Origin: Kineococcus rhizosphaerae
Lineage (GTDB): Bacteria > Actinomycetota > Actinomycetes > Actinomycetales > Kineococcaceae
Length of the DNA stretch: 64,000 bases
Assembly (NCBI RefSeq): GCF_003002055.1
Contig: NZ_PVZF01000013.1
Location: 1-64,000 of the forward strand
Reading direction: 5' to 3'
The first letter of the stretch is position 1. Each line of letters opens with the position of its first letter. The notes beneath the pieces were generated by a model. The model saw only the letters and a program-made list of their open reading frames with translations, searched no databases and had not been told where the DNA came from. Positions 8,306 to 16,727 of the stretch are shown here, one piece after another. A program made the position numbers and the translations under genes.

Positions 8306-8695
8306 ATGGAGCACCACGAACTCGCCCTGCCCGCCCAACTGTCAGCTGTCGGTCTGGCGCGGCACTGGATGACCGGACGATGCGCGTCCCACGTGGACGA
8401 AGACACGGTGCACGTCGTGCAGCTCCTGACCAGTGAGCTCGTGACCAACGCGGTCGTACACGGTAGAGAGCCCTTGCGGCTGGAGCTGGATCGTCGACCC
8501 GACTGCGTCCACATCGGGGTCGTGGACGCGAGTCCTGAACCGCCCGTGCTGCGAGACGCGGAGTGGGACGACACGGGAGGTCGCGGGATCGCCCTGGTCG
8601 ACCTGCTGGCAGCAACGTGGGGGTACGAGCCCCAGTCCGACGGACCGGGCAAGACAGTGTGGTTCGAGTGCCCCGCCACCCACATCGACGGTTGA
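8306..8695 (+). CDS. Anti-sigma-factor-type ATP-binding protein (HATPase_c, RsbW-like)
   Basis: A 129-residue protein, the usual size for single-domain GHKL ATPases of the RsbW/SpoIIAB group that bind and inhibit sigma factors or phosphorylate STAS antagonists. The N-box ELVTNAVVHG and the G1 loop GGRGIALVDLLAATWG are both present. The start at the ATG at 8306 is supported by AGGAAG six bases upstream; the longer in-frame extension is rejected. With the PP2C phosphatase nearby it could form a partner-switching module, but that link is inference from proximity and families. Confidence 0.85.
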   Translation: MEHHELALPAQLSAVGLARHWMTGRCASHVDEDTVHVVQLLTSELVTNAVVHGREPLRLELDRRPDCVHIGVVDASPEPPVLRDAEWDDTGGRGIALVDLLAATWGYEPQSDGPGKTVWFECPATHIDG

Positions 8696-8807
8696 GAGCC
8701 AACAGGCCGTCCTGGTAGGCCTGGAACGTCCGCGACACGCGCCTCTCGACATCCCCGGACCTGTTCCGCGAGGCTTCCCAAGCTGCGGTCATCGAGGTAC
8801 GAGCGAG

Positions 8808-8935
8808 TGTCTATCTGCGTGACAACGGACTCGGACTCTCTCGGACACCTGCGGGCCGGACTGGAAGCGGCAGTAGAGAGGACGAGTCGGTCCCGGATGG
8901 TCCGCGAAGCTTCGGGACGAAGAGGCCACCAGCGG
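8808..8935 (+). repeat. Diverged direct repeat, copy 2
   Basis: Counterpart of the element at 3866-3990: CTGCGTGACAAC at 8815-8826 and GCGAAGCTTCGGGACGAA at 8904-8921 followed by GAGGCCACCAG. It lies in the gap upstream of the unknown gene at 8972, or in the first codons if that gene starts at the GTG at 8807. Confidence 0.6.
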
Positions 8936-8971
8936 CGCGTCCCCGGCTCCTCTGAACCCAAGATTGTCCTT

Positions 8972-9586
8972 GTGACCCTAGACGCGAAGGTGCCGACCGC
9001 TCTGGCCGCGCTCGTCCCCCATGACGCGCTGGGCAACGCTCTCGCCGGGCACAGCCGCGCCCCGGGCAGCCTGTCGTGGCGCCATGAGCTCGTCGACGAG
9101 CCGACGGCAGCGGGGTTGCTGGGCGGTCCGGTCCCGACCCTGCCTGCATTCCGCGGACTGGACGTCGTGGAGCGCATCTCCGTCCACCGCGGCCTCCCCA
9201 TGGAGCCGGTCGCGGACCAACTGGTGGAGGGGTCCCTCCGGCTGCACCTGCGCGTTACTTACCTCCCCGCCGACCTGGCGTGGGAGCGGGCGCTGCGGTG
9301 GTCGGCGGTGCAGCGGGGTGGGTCGATTCTGGACGTCGAGGAGCGGGACAAGAACACGCAGTGGCCCCAACGGGTGGCCCGCAGTCGGGACACCGCCAGC
9401 GGTGGTGACTTCACCGTCATCACCGTCGACGGGGTCCACGTGGGAGTCCAGGTCGACACCTCGGGGGTCGTGCTCGTGACGTGGCTGCTTCGACGCGGAG
9501 GCCGGGAGCTGCGGGCGGCGCTGCTGACGCGGAGGGGTCCGCGCGCGGCGGTGGAGCTGGTCGCCGACGCCGGGGTGCTGGCCTGA
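8972..9586 (+). CDS. Unknown protein
   Basis: Not recognised. From the GTG at 8972 it encodes 204 residues with strong third-position G+C bias, an alternating helix/strand look and no membrane segment or signal peptide. An earlier in-frame GTG at 8807, with GAGG 9 bases upstream, would give 259 residues. The extra part has weaker codon bias and coincides with the direct repeat, so the shorter form is preferred without certainty. The central segment (WERALRWSAVQRGGSILD) and the C-terminal half (VHVGVQVDTSGVVLVTWLL) show no known motif. It converges on the HTH gene across a hairpin terminator. Confidence 0.55.
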   Translation: MTLDAKVPTALAALVPHDALGNALAGHSRAPGSLSWRHELVDEPTAAGLLGGPVPTLPAFRGLDVVERISVHRGLPMEPVADQLVEGSLRLHLRVTYLPADLAWERALRWSAVQRGGSILDVEERDKNTQWPQRVARSRDTASGGDFTVITVDGVHVGVQVDTSGVVLVTWLLRRGGRELRAALLTRRGPRAAVELVADAGVLA

Positions 9587-9601
9587 GAACGGGGAGCTGC
9601 A

Positions 9602-9639
9602 CGTTCCGACCCGCGGAGCACGGACCAAAGGTCGGAACG
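9602..9639. terminator. Bidirectional hairpin terminator
   Basis: A 10-bp inverted repeat, CGTTCCGACC (9602-9611) and GGTCGGAACG (9630-9639), with an 18-base loop, lies between two convergent genes. There is no T-run, common for high-G+C terminators. Confidence 0.55.
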
Positions 9640-9645
9640 CGGGGA

Positions 9646-10056
9646 TCAGCCGTGCCGCGGCAGCGGCGCCCGTCCCCTGCGGTGCGCCTCGGCGTAGTCG
9701 AGTACGTCCTCCAGCCGCACCCGTCGGTGCACGCCGGGCTTCGTGTGGGGCAGCGCGCCGGACTCCAGCAGCCGCACGAGCGTGGGCCGGCTGACGCCGA
9801 GCACGTCGGCGGCCTCCTGCGTCGTGAGCAGCGCCTCGTGGGGGGTGAGGGTCACGGCCTCGCCGTGAGCCAACGCCTGGACGGTCTCGCGGAGGGCGGT
9901 GGCCAGCTCCGGGGGGAGCTCGACGGAACGCCGTCCCACCTTCAGCGACAGCGTCCCGGAGGGGTGCGCTACGAGGAGTTCGGCGAGTTCGGGGAGCCCT
10001 GCGAGGCCGGGTCTGACGGTGACCTCGGCGCCGTGACAGGCGACGGTCGATGACAC
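9646..10056 (-). CDS. Excisionase-family helix-turn-helix DNA-binding protein
   Basis: A 136-residue protein from the GTG at 10056. The C-terminal ~55 residues form a MerR/excisionase-type winged HTH (TTQEAADVLGVSRPTLVRLL, then a basic HRRVRLEDVLDYAEAH). The N-terminal half is a Leu-rich helical segment. Proteins of this layout often act as antitoxins beside PIN-domain toxins, but no toxin gene is adjacent on either strand, so it may be a solitary regulator or a relic. A longer in-frame extension into the Mrp operon promoter region is rejected. Confidence 0.75.
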   Translation of the reverse strand: MSSTVACHGAEVTVRPGLAGLPELAELLVAHPSGTLSLKVGRRSVELPPELATALRETVQALAHGEAVTLTPHEALLTTQEAADVLGVSRPTLVRLLESGALPHTKPGVHRRVRLEDVLDYAEAHRRGRAPLPRHG

Positions 10057-10150
10057 CCGACCACGGTAACAGCGAACTCCGAATCGAACAGAACGAAAGT
10101 CTGGGTTATCCTGTGAAGACCGACCTGCCCCCGATTCGTGAGGACCGGCC

Positions 10151-12943
10151 GTGCTGACACTGCTGCTCGTCCACGCTGTCGCCGCCGTCTTCGCCGTGCC
10201 CCTGGTCCGGCTCCTGGACCGCCGAGCGTTCAGCGTGCTCGCCCTCGCCCCCGCGGCGACGACCGTCTGGGCCGCGTTCCAGGGCCCCGCCGTCCTGCGC
10301 GGCGACGGACCCCAGGTCGTCGTCAACTGGGTCCCGTCCCTGCACGTGGAACTCGCGTTCCGCCTCGACCCGCTCTCGTGGGTCCTCACCCTCCTCGTGG
10401 GGGGTGTGGGCGCGCTCGTCCTGTTCTACTGCGGGAGCTACTTCCACGAGAACGACCCCGGGTCGGCGCGGTTCGCGGCCGTCCTGACCGCGTTCACGGG
10501 GGCCATGACGGGCCTCGTGCTGGCCGACGACCTCGTCCAGCTCTACGTGTTCTGGGAACTCACCACGGTGTTCTCGTACCTGCTCATCGGGTACGACGCG
10601 CACAAGCGCAGCGCACGACGCGCCGCGACGCAGGCCCTGGTCGTCACGACGTTCGGCGGGCTGGCGATGCTCGTGGGGCTGATCGTCATCGGACAGTCGG
10701 CGGGCACCTACCGGCTCTCGGAGGTGCTCGAGGACTTCCCCACCGGGACGGCCACGACGGTCGCCGTCGTGCTGGTCCTCGTGGGCGCGATCTCGAAGTC
10801 GGCGCTCGTGCCGTTCCACTTCTGGCTGCCCGCCGCGATGGCCGCGCCCACCCCCGTCAGCGCGTACCTGCACGCCGCGGCCATGGTGAAGGCCGGGATC
10901 TACCTCATCGCCCGGTTCGCGCCCGCCGCCGCGGAACTCCCGGCCTGGCGGACGACCGTGCTGGTCCTGGGCCTGGCGACGATGGTGATCGGCGGGTACC
11001 GCTCGCTGCGCCAGCACGACGTGAAGCTGCTGCTCGCGTTCGGCACCGTCAGCCAGCTCGGGTTCCTCACCGTCCTCGTGGGCGCGGGGACCGCGGCGGC
11101 CACGACGGCCGGGATCGCGCTGCTCGTCGCGCACGCCACGTTCAAGGCGGCGCTGTTCCTCGTCGTCGGCATCGTCGACCACCAGACCCACACCCGCGAC
11201 CTGCGGGAACTGTCCGGGCTCGGGCGGCGGATGCCGCTGCTCGCCGTCGTCGGGACCGTCGCGGCCGCCTCGATGGCTGGGGTCCCGATCGCGTCGGGGT
11301 TCGTCGCCAAGGAGGCCGCGTACGCGGCGTTCGAGGAGGACCCGGTCGTCCTCGGCGTCCTCGTCCTCGGCTCGGTGCTGACCGCCGCGTACTCCGCGCG
11401 GTTCGTATGGGGGACGTTCTGCCGCAAGCCCGGGGTCCCCGACTCGACGGCGCCGAAACCGTCCGCGGCGCTCATCGCCGCTCCCCTGGTCCTCGCTGCC
11501 GTGACCTTGCTCACCGGGCCACTCGCGCCGCTCGTCGACAAGCCGGCGGCGCTGATCGCGCACGAGCTGCCCGGGGAGGCCGAGCACCTCGCGCTGTGGC
11601 ACGGCGTCGGGTTGCCGCTGGTCCTGACGGTCATCACGTTCCTGCTCGCGGGGTTGCTGTTCCTCGCCCGCGACCAGGTGGAACTGCTGCAGAGCAAGGC
11701 CCCGGACGTCCCCGCCGCCGACCGCGGGTACCGCAAGACGGTCCGCGCCGTCGACCGCGTCGCCGTCGAGGTGACCGGGGCGACGCAGCGTGGTTCGCTG
11801 CCGATCTACCTGGCCTCGATCCTGCTCGTCGTCGTCCTCGTCCCCGGCGGGGCGCTGCTGTGGACGCAGCCGTGGCCGTCCGACGTCGTGCTCTACGACA
11901 ACCTCGGGCAGGTCGTCGTGGGGGTCGTCATGGTCGTCGCGGCCGTCCTCACCGTCCGCGCCCGGCGCCGGCTGCGGGCCGTGATGCTCGTCGGGGTCAC
12001 CGGGTACGGCGTGACGCTGCTGTTCGTGCTGCACGCCGGACCGGACCTCGCCCTGACCCAGGCGCTGGCCGAGACGATCACGCTCGTCGTGTTCGTCCTC
12101 GCGCTGCGCCGGCTGCCACCGTTCTTCTCCTCCCGCCCGCTCGTCGGGACGCGCTGGGTGCGGATCGCCATCGGGATCGCGGTCGGGACCTGCACGTCGC
12201 TGTTCGCGCTCGTCGCCTCCGGCGCGCGGGTCGCGGTCCCGACGTCCATCGACCTGCCGCAGTGGGCGTACGACTACGGCGGCGGCAAGAACGTCGTCAA
12301 CGTGACCCTCGTCGACGTCCGCGCCTGGGACACCATGGGCGAGATCTCCGTGCTGCTCGTCGCGGCCACCGGCGTCGCCTCCCTCGTGTTCCGCCGCCGC
12401 ATGGGGTCCATCGACCAGGCGTTCGCCGCGCACGACGAGGAGAACACCCCGAAGAAGCCCACGGCGTGGCTGCCCGCGGGCGGGACCGTCGACCCCGAAC
12501 GCCGCTCCGTGGTGTTCGAGGTCGTGACCCGGCTGACGTTCCACGCCATCGTCGTGCTGTCGGTCTACCTCGTGTTCTCCGGGCACAACCAGCCCGGCGG
12601 GGGGTTCGCGGGCGGCCTCGTCGCCGGGCTCGCGCTCGTCGTGCGCTACCTCGCGGGCGGCCGGTACGAGTTCAACACCGCCGTCCCGATCAACGCGGGC
12701 TGGCTGCTGGGCAGCGGGTTGTTCCTGTCCGCCGGCACCGGGCTCGTCGGGATCCTGCTCGGCGGCGACGTGCTGCAGACCGAGATCCTCCAGTACGACC
12801 TGCCCGTCCTGGGTCACGTGAAGCTCGTGACCTCGTTGTTCTTCGACGTCGGCGTGTACCTGCTGGTCGTCGGCCTCGTCGTCGACGTCATCCGCAGCCT
12901 GGGCGCCGAGATCGACCGCCAGATCGAGGAGACCTCTTCATGA
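10151..12943 (+). CDS. mnhA: Mrp/Mnh cation/proton antiporter subunit A, fused to subunit B
   Basis: A 930-residue polytopic membrane protein. The N-terminal ~500 residues are the NuoL/MrpA proton-channel fold with the conserved region VGAISKSALVPFHFWLPAAM and lysine/histidine residues typical of complex-I-like channels. The C-terminal ~200 residues (from about 780, including YLVFSGHNQPGGGFAGGLVAG) are the MnhB domain, so A and B are fused and no separate mnhB exists. It is the first gene of a six-gene operon. Together the subunits export Na+ (or other cations) in exchange for H+, supporting pH and salt tolerance. The stop overlaps the mnhC start as ATGA. Confidence 0.95.
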   Translation: MLTLLLVHAVAAVFAVPLVRLLDRRAFSVLALAPAATTVWAAFQGPAVLRGDGPQVVVNWVPSLHVELAFRLDPLSWVLTLLVGGVGALVLFYCGSYFHENDPGSARFAAVLTAFTGAMTGLVLADDLVQLYVFWELTTVFSYLLIGYDAHKRSARRAATQALVVTTFGGLAMLVGLIVIGQSAGTYRLSEVLEDFPTGTATTVAVVLVLVGAISKSALVPFHFWLPAAMAAPTPVSAYLHAAAMVKAGIYLIARFAPAAAELPAWRTTVLVLGLATMVIGGYRSLRQHDVKLLLAFGTVSQLGFLTVLVGAGTAAATTAGIALLVAHATFKAALFLVVGIVDHQTHTRDLRELSGLGRRMPLLAVVGTVAAASMAGVPIASGFVAKEAAYAAFEEDPVVLGVLVLGSVLTAAYSARFVWGTFCRKPGVPDSTAPKPSAALIAAPLVLAAVTLLTGPLAPLVDKPAALIAHELPGEAEHLALWHGVGLPLVLTVITFLLAGLLFLARDQVELLQSKAPDVPAADRGYRKTVRAVDRVAVEVTGATQRGSLPIYLASILLVVVLVPGGALLWTQPWPSDVVLYDNLGQVVVGVVMVVAAVLTVRARRRLRAVMLVGVTGYGVTLLFVLHAGPDLALTQALAETITLVVFVLALRRLPPFFSSRPLVGTRWVRIAIGIAVGTCTSLFALVASGARVAVPTSIDLPQWAYDYGGGKNVVNVTLVDVRAWDTMGEISVLLVAATGVASLVFRRRMGSIDQAFAAHDEENTPKKPTAWLPAGGTVDPERRSVVFEVVTRLTFHAIVVLSVYLVFSGHNQPGGGFAGGLVAGLALVVRYLAGGRYEFNTAVPINAGWLLGSGLFLSAGTGLVGILLGGDVLQTEILQYDLPVLGHVKLVTSLFFDVGVYLLVVGLVVDVIRSLGAEIDRQIEETSS

Positions 12944-13368
12944 GCCCCAACGTGACGCTGATCGTCGTCTCAGGAGTTCTGGTCGCCTGCGGCGTCGCGC
13001 TCCTGCTGGAACGCACGCTGACCCGCGTCCTCGTCGGCGTCGTCCTGCTCGGCAACGGGATCAACATCCTGTTCCTCGTCGCCAGCGGCCGCCCCGGCCT
13101 CGCGCCGATCCTGGGGAAGGCGACCGCGGAGACCATGAGCGACCCGCTGCCGCAGGCGATGGTGCTGACGGCCATCGTCATCACCCTGGGCATGGTCGCG
13201 TTCGTCCTCGCGCTGGCCTACCGCAGCTGGCAGATCGACGGGCACGACGAGGTCCAGGACGACGTCGAGGACCGCCGCATCGTGCGGCGCGCCGAGCTCG
13301 ACGAGACATCCGCCAGCTACGACGACGACACCCGTGAGACCAGCGAAGAGGAGGGGACCTCCCCGTGA
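12940..13368 (+). CDS. mnhC: Mrp/Mnh antiporter subunit C
   Basis: A 142-residue membrane protein homologous to NuoK, with three hydrophobic segments; GVVLLGNGINILFLV and QAMVLTAIVITLGMVAFVLAL are the family's conserved second and third helices. A long acidic, charged C-terminal tail (about 35 residues after YRSWQIDGHD) extends beyond the usual subunit length. The start ATG overlaps the mnhA stop by 4 bases, and its stop overlaps the mnhD start by 4. Confidence 0.93.
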   Translation: MSPNVTLIVVSGVLVACGVALLLERTLTRVLVGVVLLGNGINILFLVASGRPGLAPILGKATAETMSDPLPQAMVLTAIVITLGMVAFVLALAYRSWQIDGHDEVQDDVEDRRIVRRAELDETSASYDDDTRETSEEEGTSP

Positions 13369-14927
13369 CCGAGTGGGCGCGCGTCCTCCTCCCCCTGCCC
13401 GTCGTCCTGCCGCTGTTCGCGGCGGGCCTGACCCTGGCGCTGGCCCGCCGGCCCCGGGCGCAGCGCACGATCTCCGTGACCGCGCTGAGCGTCGTGGTCG
13501 TCGCCGCGGTCACGATGCTCGTGATGACCGACCACGGCAGCGGGACGTACTCCGTCGACGTGGGCGGCTGGCCCGCCAAGCTCGGGATCCCGCTCGTCGC
13601 GGACCGGTTGTCGACGCTCATGCTCGTCGTGAGTTCCGTCGTGACCCTCGCCGTCCTGCTGTACTCCCTCGCCCAGGGCGTCGCCGACGGCGAGGAGGGC
13701 ACGCCGGTCTCGATCTACCACCCGACGTACCTCGTGCTGTCCGCGGGCGTCTCGAACGCGTTCCTGTCCGGGGACCTGTTCAACCTGTACGTCGGGTTCG
13801 AGATCCTGCTGGCCGCCAGCTACATCCTGCTGACCCTCGGCGGGACGAAAGCGCGCGTGCGGGCCGGGACGACGTACGTCGTCGTGAGCCTGCTGTCGTC
13901 CATGGTGTTCCTCACGGCCATCGCCCTGATCTACATGGCGACCGGGACCGTGAACATGGCCGAACTCTCGCTGCGGCTGCGCGACGTCGACCCCGACGTG
14001 CAGCTCGTCCTGCACCTGCTGCTGCTCGTCGGGTTCGGCATCAAGGCCGCGGTGTTCCCGCTGTCGGCGTGGCTGCCGGACTCCTACCCGACGGCGCCCG
14101 CGCCCGTGACCGCGGTGTTCGCCGGGTTGCTGACCAAGGTCGGCGTCTACGCGATCATCCGGACCGAGACCCTGCTGTTCCCCGGCGGGCAGGCGTCGCA
14201 GCTGCTGCTGTGGGTGGCGCTGGCGACGATGGTCGTCGGGATCCTCGGTGCCGTCGCCCAGAGCGACGTGAAGCGTCTGCTGTCGTTCACCCTCGTCAGC
14301 CACATCGGGTACATGGTGTTCGGCGTCGCGCTCGGGACGGCCGGCGGGCTGTCGGGCGCGGTGTTCTACGTCGCGCACCACATCACCGTGCAGACGACGC
14401 TGTTCCTCGTGACGGGGCTCATCGAGCGCTACGCGGGCAGCACCTCGCTCGACGCGCTGGGCTCGCTCGCGAAGCGCACGCCGCTGCTGGCGGTCCTGTT
14501 CTTCGTCCCCGCCATGAACCTCGCGGGGATCCCGCCGTTCTCGGGGTTCCTCGGCAAGCTCGGGCTGCTGCAGGCCGGCGTCGACGTCGGGACGTGGCAG
14601 GCGTACGTCCTCGTCGCCGGGGGCGTCGTCACGTCGCTGCTCACGCTCTACGCCATCGCGAAGGTGTGGAACCGCGCCTTCTGGCAGGAACCGCAGACCG
14701 AACCGTCCGGCGAGGTCGGCGGCCTGGCCACCGCGACCCGCGTCGGCACCCGCACCCCGCTCGGGATGGTCGTGCCGACGGCGGCGCTCGTCGTCGTCGG
14801 GGTGGGCATCACCGTCATCGCCGGGCCGTTGTTCGGCATCAGCGACCGCGCGGCGCAGGACCTGCTGGACCGCACGCCGTACACGTCGACCGTCCTGCAC
14901 GACCGGGTCCCGGAGGTGGGCGAGTGA
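13365..14927 (+). CDS. mnhD: Mrp/Mnh antiporter subunit D
   Basis: A 520-residue NuoM/NuoN-like channel subunit with about 14 membrane helices. The conserved HLLLLVGFGIKAAVFPLSAWLPDSYPTAP region contains the key lysine of the proton path, and AQSDVKRLLSFTLVSHIGYM is another family block. It starts with GTG inside the mnhC stop region (GTGA overlap) and ends likewise in mnhE. The length is normal for the family. Confidence 0.94.
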   Translation: MTEWARVLLPLPVVLPLFAAGLTLALARRPRAQRTISVTALSVVVVAAVTMLVMTDHGSGTYSVDVGGWPAKLGIPLVADRLSTLMLVVSSVVTLAVLLYSLAQGVADGEEGTPVSIYHPTYLVLSAGVSNAFLSGDLFNLYVGFEILLAASYILLTLGGTKARVRAGTTYVVVSLLSSMVFLTAIALIYMATGTVNMAELSLRLRDVDPDVQLVLHLLLLVGFGIKAAVFPLSAWLPDSYPTAPAPVTAVFAGLLTKVGVYAIIRTETLLFPGGQASQLLLWVALATMVVGILGAVAQSDVKRLLSFTLVSHIGYMVFGVALGTAGGLSGAVFYVAHHITVQTTLFLVTGLIERYAGSTSLDALGSLAKRTPLLAVLFFVPAMNLAGIPPFSGFLGKLGLLQAGVDVGTWQAYVLVAGGVVTSLLTLYAIAKVWNRAFWQEPQTEPSGEVGGLATATRVGTRTPLGMVVPTAALVVVGVGITVIAGPLFGISDRAAQDLLDRTPYTSTVLHDRVPEVGE

Positions 14928-15526
14928 ACGCCAAGGTCCTGTCGCTGCGCGAACGCGTGAGCGTCCCGCTGCTGGTCTGGCTCGTCGTCCTGTGGCTGCT
15001 GCTGTGGGGCGACCTGTCGTGGGCAAACGTGATCTCCGGGACGGTGCTGGCCCTGCTCGTCACGCTGGTGCTGCCGATGCCGACGGTCTCGCTCGGGATC
15101 CGGATCCGGCCGTTGCGGATCGTGGCGCTGCTCGCGCGGTTCGCCGCCGACCTGTTCGCCGCGAGCGCCCAGGTGGCGTGGCTGACGGTCCGTCCGGGGC
15201 GGCAGCCGCGCAACTCCGTGGTGAAGGTCCCGCTGCACTCCGGCTCGGACCTGTTCGTCACGATGACCGCGGAGATGGTCTCGCTCGTGCCGGGCTCGGT
15301 CATCGTCGAGCTCGGGGCGCCGTCGCTGCAAGGCGGTCAGGGGTCGATCTACGTCCACGCGCTCGGGGTCGACACCGAGGAAGGGCGGCAGCGGATCCGC
15401 CGCGAGGTGCTGCTCACCGAGCGCCGCATCCTGAAGACGTTCGCGACCCCGCAGGTGTACGCGGAGTACCTCGACCGCTGCCGGGCCGACGGGTCCGACA
15501 GCCTGTGCGAAGGGAGCCCGGCGTGA
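14924..15526 (+). CDS. mnhE: Mrp/Mnh antiporter subunit E
   Basis: A 200-residue protein with two or three N-terminal membrane helices (VPLLVWLVVLWLLLWGDLSW and the following hydrophobic stretch) and a cytoplasmic C-terminal domain. The latter includes SDLFVTMTAEMVSLVPGSVI, the conserved MnhE block. A GTG start overlaps the mnhD stop by 4 bases. MnhE lacks a complex I counterpart and is required for assembly of the Mrp complex in characterised bacteria. Confidence 0.93.
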   Translation: MNAKVLSLRERVSVPLLVWLVVLWLLLWGDLSWANVISGTVLALLVTLVLPMPTVSLGIRIRPLRIVALLARFAADLFAASAQVAWLTVRPGRQPRNSVVKVPLHSGSDLFVTMTAEMVSLVPGSVIVELGAPSLQGGQGSIYVHALGVDTEEGRQRIRREVLLTERRILKTFATPQVYAEYLDRCRADGSDSLCEGSPA

Positions 15527-15804
15527 ACCCCGTGGTCGTCGCCCTGTGCGTGGGCATGTTGTTCGTCGCGGCGCTGTGCGCGCTGATCCGCGTCGCGAAG
15601 GGCCCGACGATGCTGGACCGGGTCGTCGCCCTGGACGTCGTCGTCGCGACCGTCGTCATCGGGTTGTGCGTGGAGGCCGCGGCCAACCGGCACGCGACGA
15701 CGCTGCCCGTGATCGTCGTCCTGGCGCTCGTGGGGTTCGTGGGGTCGGTCAGCGTCGCGCGGTACGCGGCGAAGGAGTCGGACGAGGAGAGGGGGAAGCG
15801 GTGA
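15523..15804 (+). CDS. mnhF: Mrp/Mnh antiporter subunit F
   Basis: A 93-residue small membrane subunit with three hydrophobic helices. RVAKGPTMLDRVVALDVV, between the first and second helices, is the family signature. Its GTG start overlaps the mnhE stop and its stop overlaps mnhG, each by 4 bases. Confidence 0.93.
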   Translation: MNPVVVALCVGMLFVAALCALIRVAKGPTMLDRVVALDVVVATVVIGLCVEAAANRHATTLPVIVVLALVGFVGSVSVARYAAKESDEERGKR

Positions 15805-16157
15805 ACCCGGTCGCCGAGGTGGTCGTCTCGATCGCGCTGCTGCTGGGCTGCCTGCTGACGGTGCTGGCGGCCGTCGGGTTGCTGCGGCTGTCCGACCTGC
15901 TGGCCCGCATGCACACCACGGCCAAGCCCCAGGTGCTCGGGGTCCTGCTGGCCCTGGTGGGGGTCGGGCTGCAGCTGCACCGGGCCACCGACATCGCCAT
16001 GATCGTCGCGATCGGCGCGTTCCAGCTCCTGACGGTGCCCGTCGCCGCGCACATGGTGGGGCGCGCGGCGTACCGGACGGGGCAGGTCGACCCGTCGGTG
16101 CTCGCGCACGACGACCTGGCCGAGGAGCTGGAGCGGGAGCGGCGCTCGGCGGGGTGA
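15801..16157 (+). CDS. mnhG: Mrp/Mnh antiporter subunit G
   Basis: A 118-residue subunit with three membrane helices and the conserved loop LLRLSDLLARMHTTAKPQVLG. The C-terminal ~30 residues are hydrophilic and acidic/basic (DDLAEELERERR). It is the last gene of the operon; its GTG start overlaps the mnhF stop by 4 bases. Confidence 0.93.
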   Translation: MNPVAEVVVSIALLLGCLLTVLAAVGLLRLSDLLARMHTTAKPQVLGVLLALVGVGLQLHRATDIAMIVAIGAFQLLTVPVAAHMVGRAAYRTGQVDPSVLAHDDLAEELERERRSAG

Positions 16158-16235
16158 CGGTGGCCCTGGCGCATCACGGACGGACGACGTAACGTTTCGA
16201 AGGAGTTTTCGCCGTCGACGACTGGGAGTCCATCC

Positions 16236-16475
16236 GTGAGCGACCCGGCGCCTGCGTTGTCCGCGCTCGAACGACGGTTGCTCGAACTCGTCGCCGACGG
16301 GCGGTCCCTCGTGGGTGCGGGAGCCGAGCTCTCCCTGGACGTGGAGACCGTGACCCGGACGGTGGCCGGGTTGCGGGACCGCTTCGACGTCGGCAGCACC
16401 GCAGCCGTGATCTCGGCCGCCCGCACCGCCGGGCTGATCGTCCGGCCCCGGACGAGCGGGGAGCAGCTCACCTGA
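16236..16475 (+). CDS. Small LuxR-type helix-turn-helix protein
   Basis: A 79-residue protein consisting almost only of a LuxR/GerE-type HTH: LSALERRLLELVADGRS, then LSLDVETVTRTVAGLRDRFDV, the recognition-helix region, then TAAVISAARTAGLI. There is no receiver or sensor domain. GGGAG about 9 bases before the GTG supports the start. The key residues are somewhat atypical, so DNA binding is likely but not certain. It lies 78 bases after the Mrp operon and could be its regulator, but nothing in the sequence shows this. Confidence 0.7.
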   Translation: MSDPAPALSALERRLLELVADGRSLVGAGAELSLDVETVTRTVAGLRDRFDVGSTAAVISAARTAGLIVRPRTSGEQLT

Positions 16476-16484
16476 CGGGGTGGG

Positions 16485-16694
16485 TCACTCCCCCTCGCGC
16501 GAGCGCCGGACCCGCCACGCGGCGAGGAAGTAGACGGCCCCCGCGCTGAAGGCGAGCGCCGCCAGCCAGGCCAGGGGGCCGGCGTCGGTGACGACCACGC
16601 CCCAGGACAGCGCGGCCAGGACCGCGTACAACAGCCCGGAGCGCCGGGACTGCTCCAGCGTCTTCGTCGCCCGCCACCAGGGTTGTCTCGCCAC
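16485..16694 (-). CDS. Small two-helix membrane protein, unknown
   Basis: A 69-residue protein with a basic N-terminus (MARQPWWRATKTLEQSRRS), two predicted membrane helices (about 21-39 and 41-59) and a charged C-terminus RVRRSREGE. No family was recognised. It starts with GTG at 16694, 33 bases after the end of the YdjM-like gene on the same strand, so the two may be co-transcribed. Confidence 0.6.
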   Translation of the reverse strand: MARQPWWRATKTLEQSRRSGLLYAVLAALSWGVVVTDAGPLAWLAALAFSAGAVYFLAAWRVRRSREGE

Positions 16695-16727
16695 GGCACC
16701 AGTATGCCGGGCCGCGGGCGCGCCCCG

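Noticed and set aside
9646..10056. Excisionase-type HTH protein as half of a toxin-antitoxin pair or phage remnant
   Set aside because: No toxin, integrase or phage gene lies on either side, so only the HTH call is kept.
10106..12817. A 903-codon open frame antisense to mnhA, rich in Arg, Asp, Gly and Glu
   Set aside because: It is the usual antisense shadow of a very high-G+C gene; the sense frame encodes a textbook MnhA with membrane helices.
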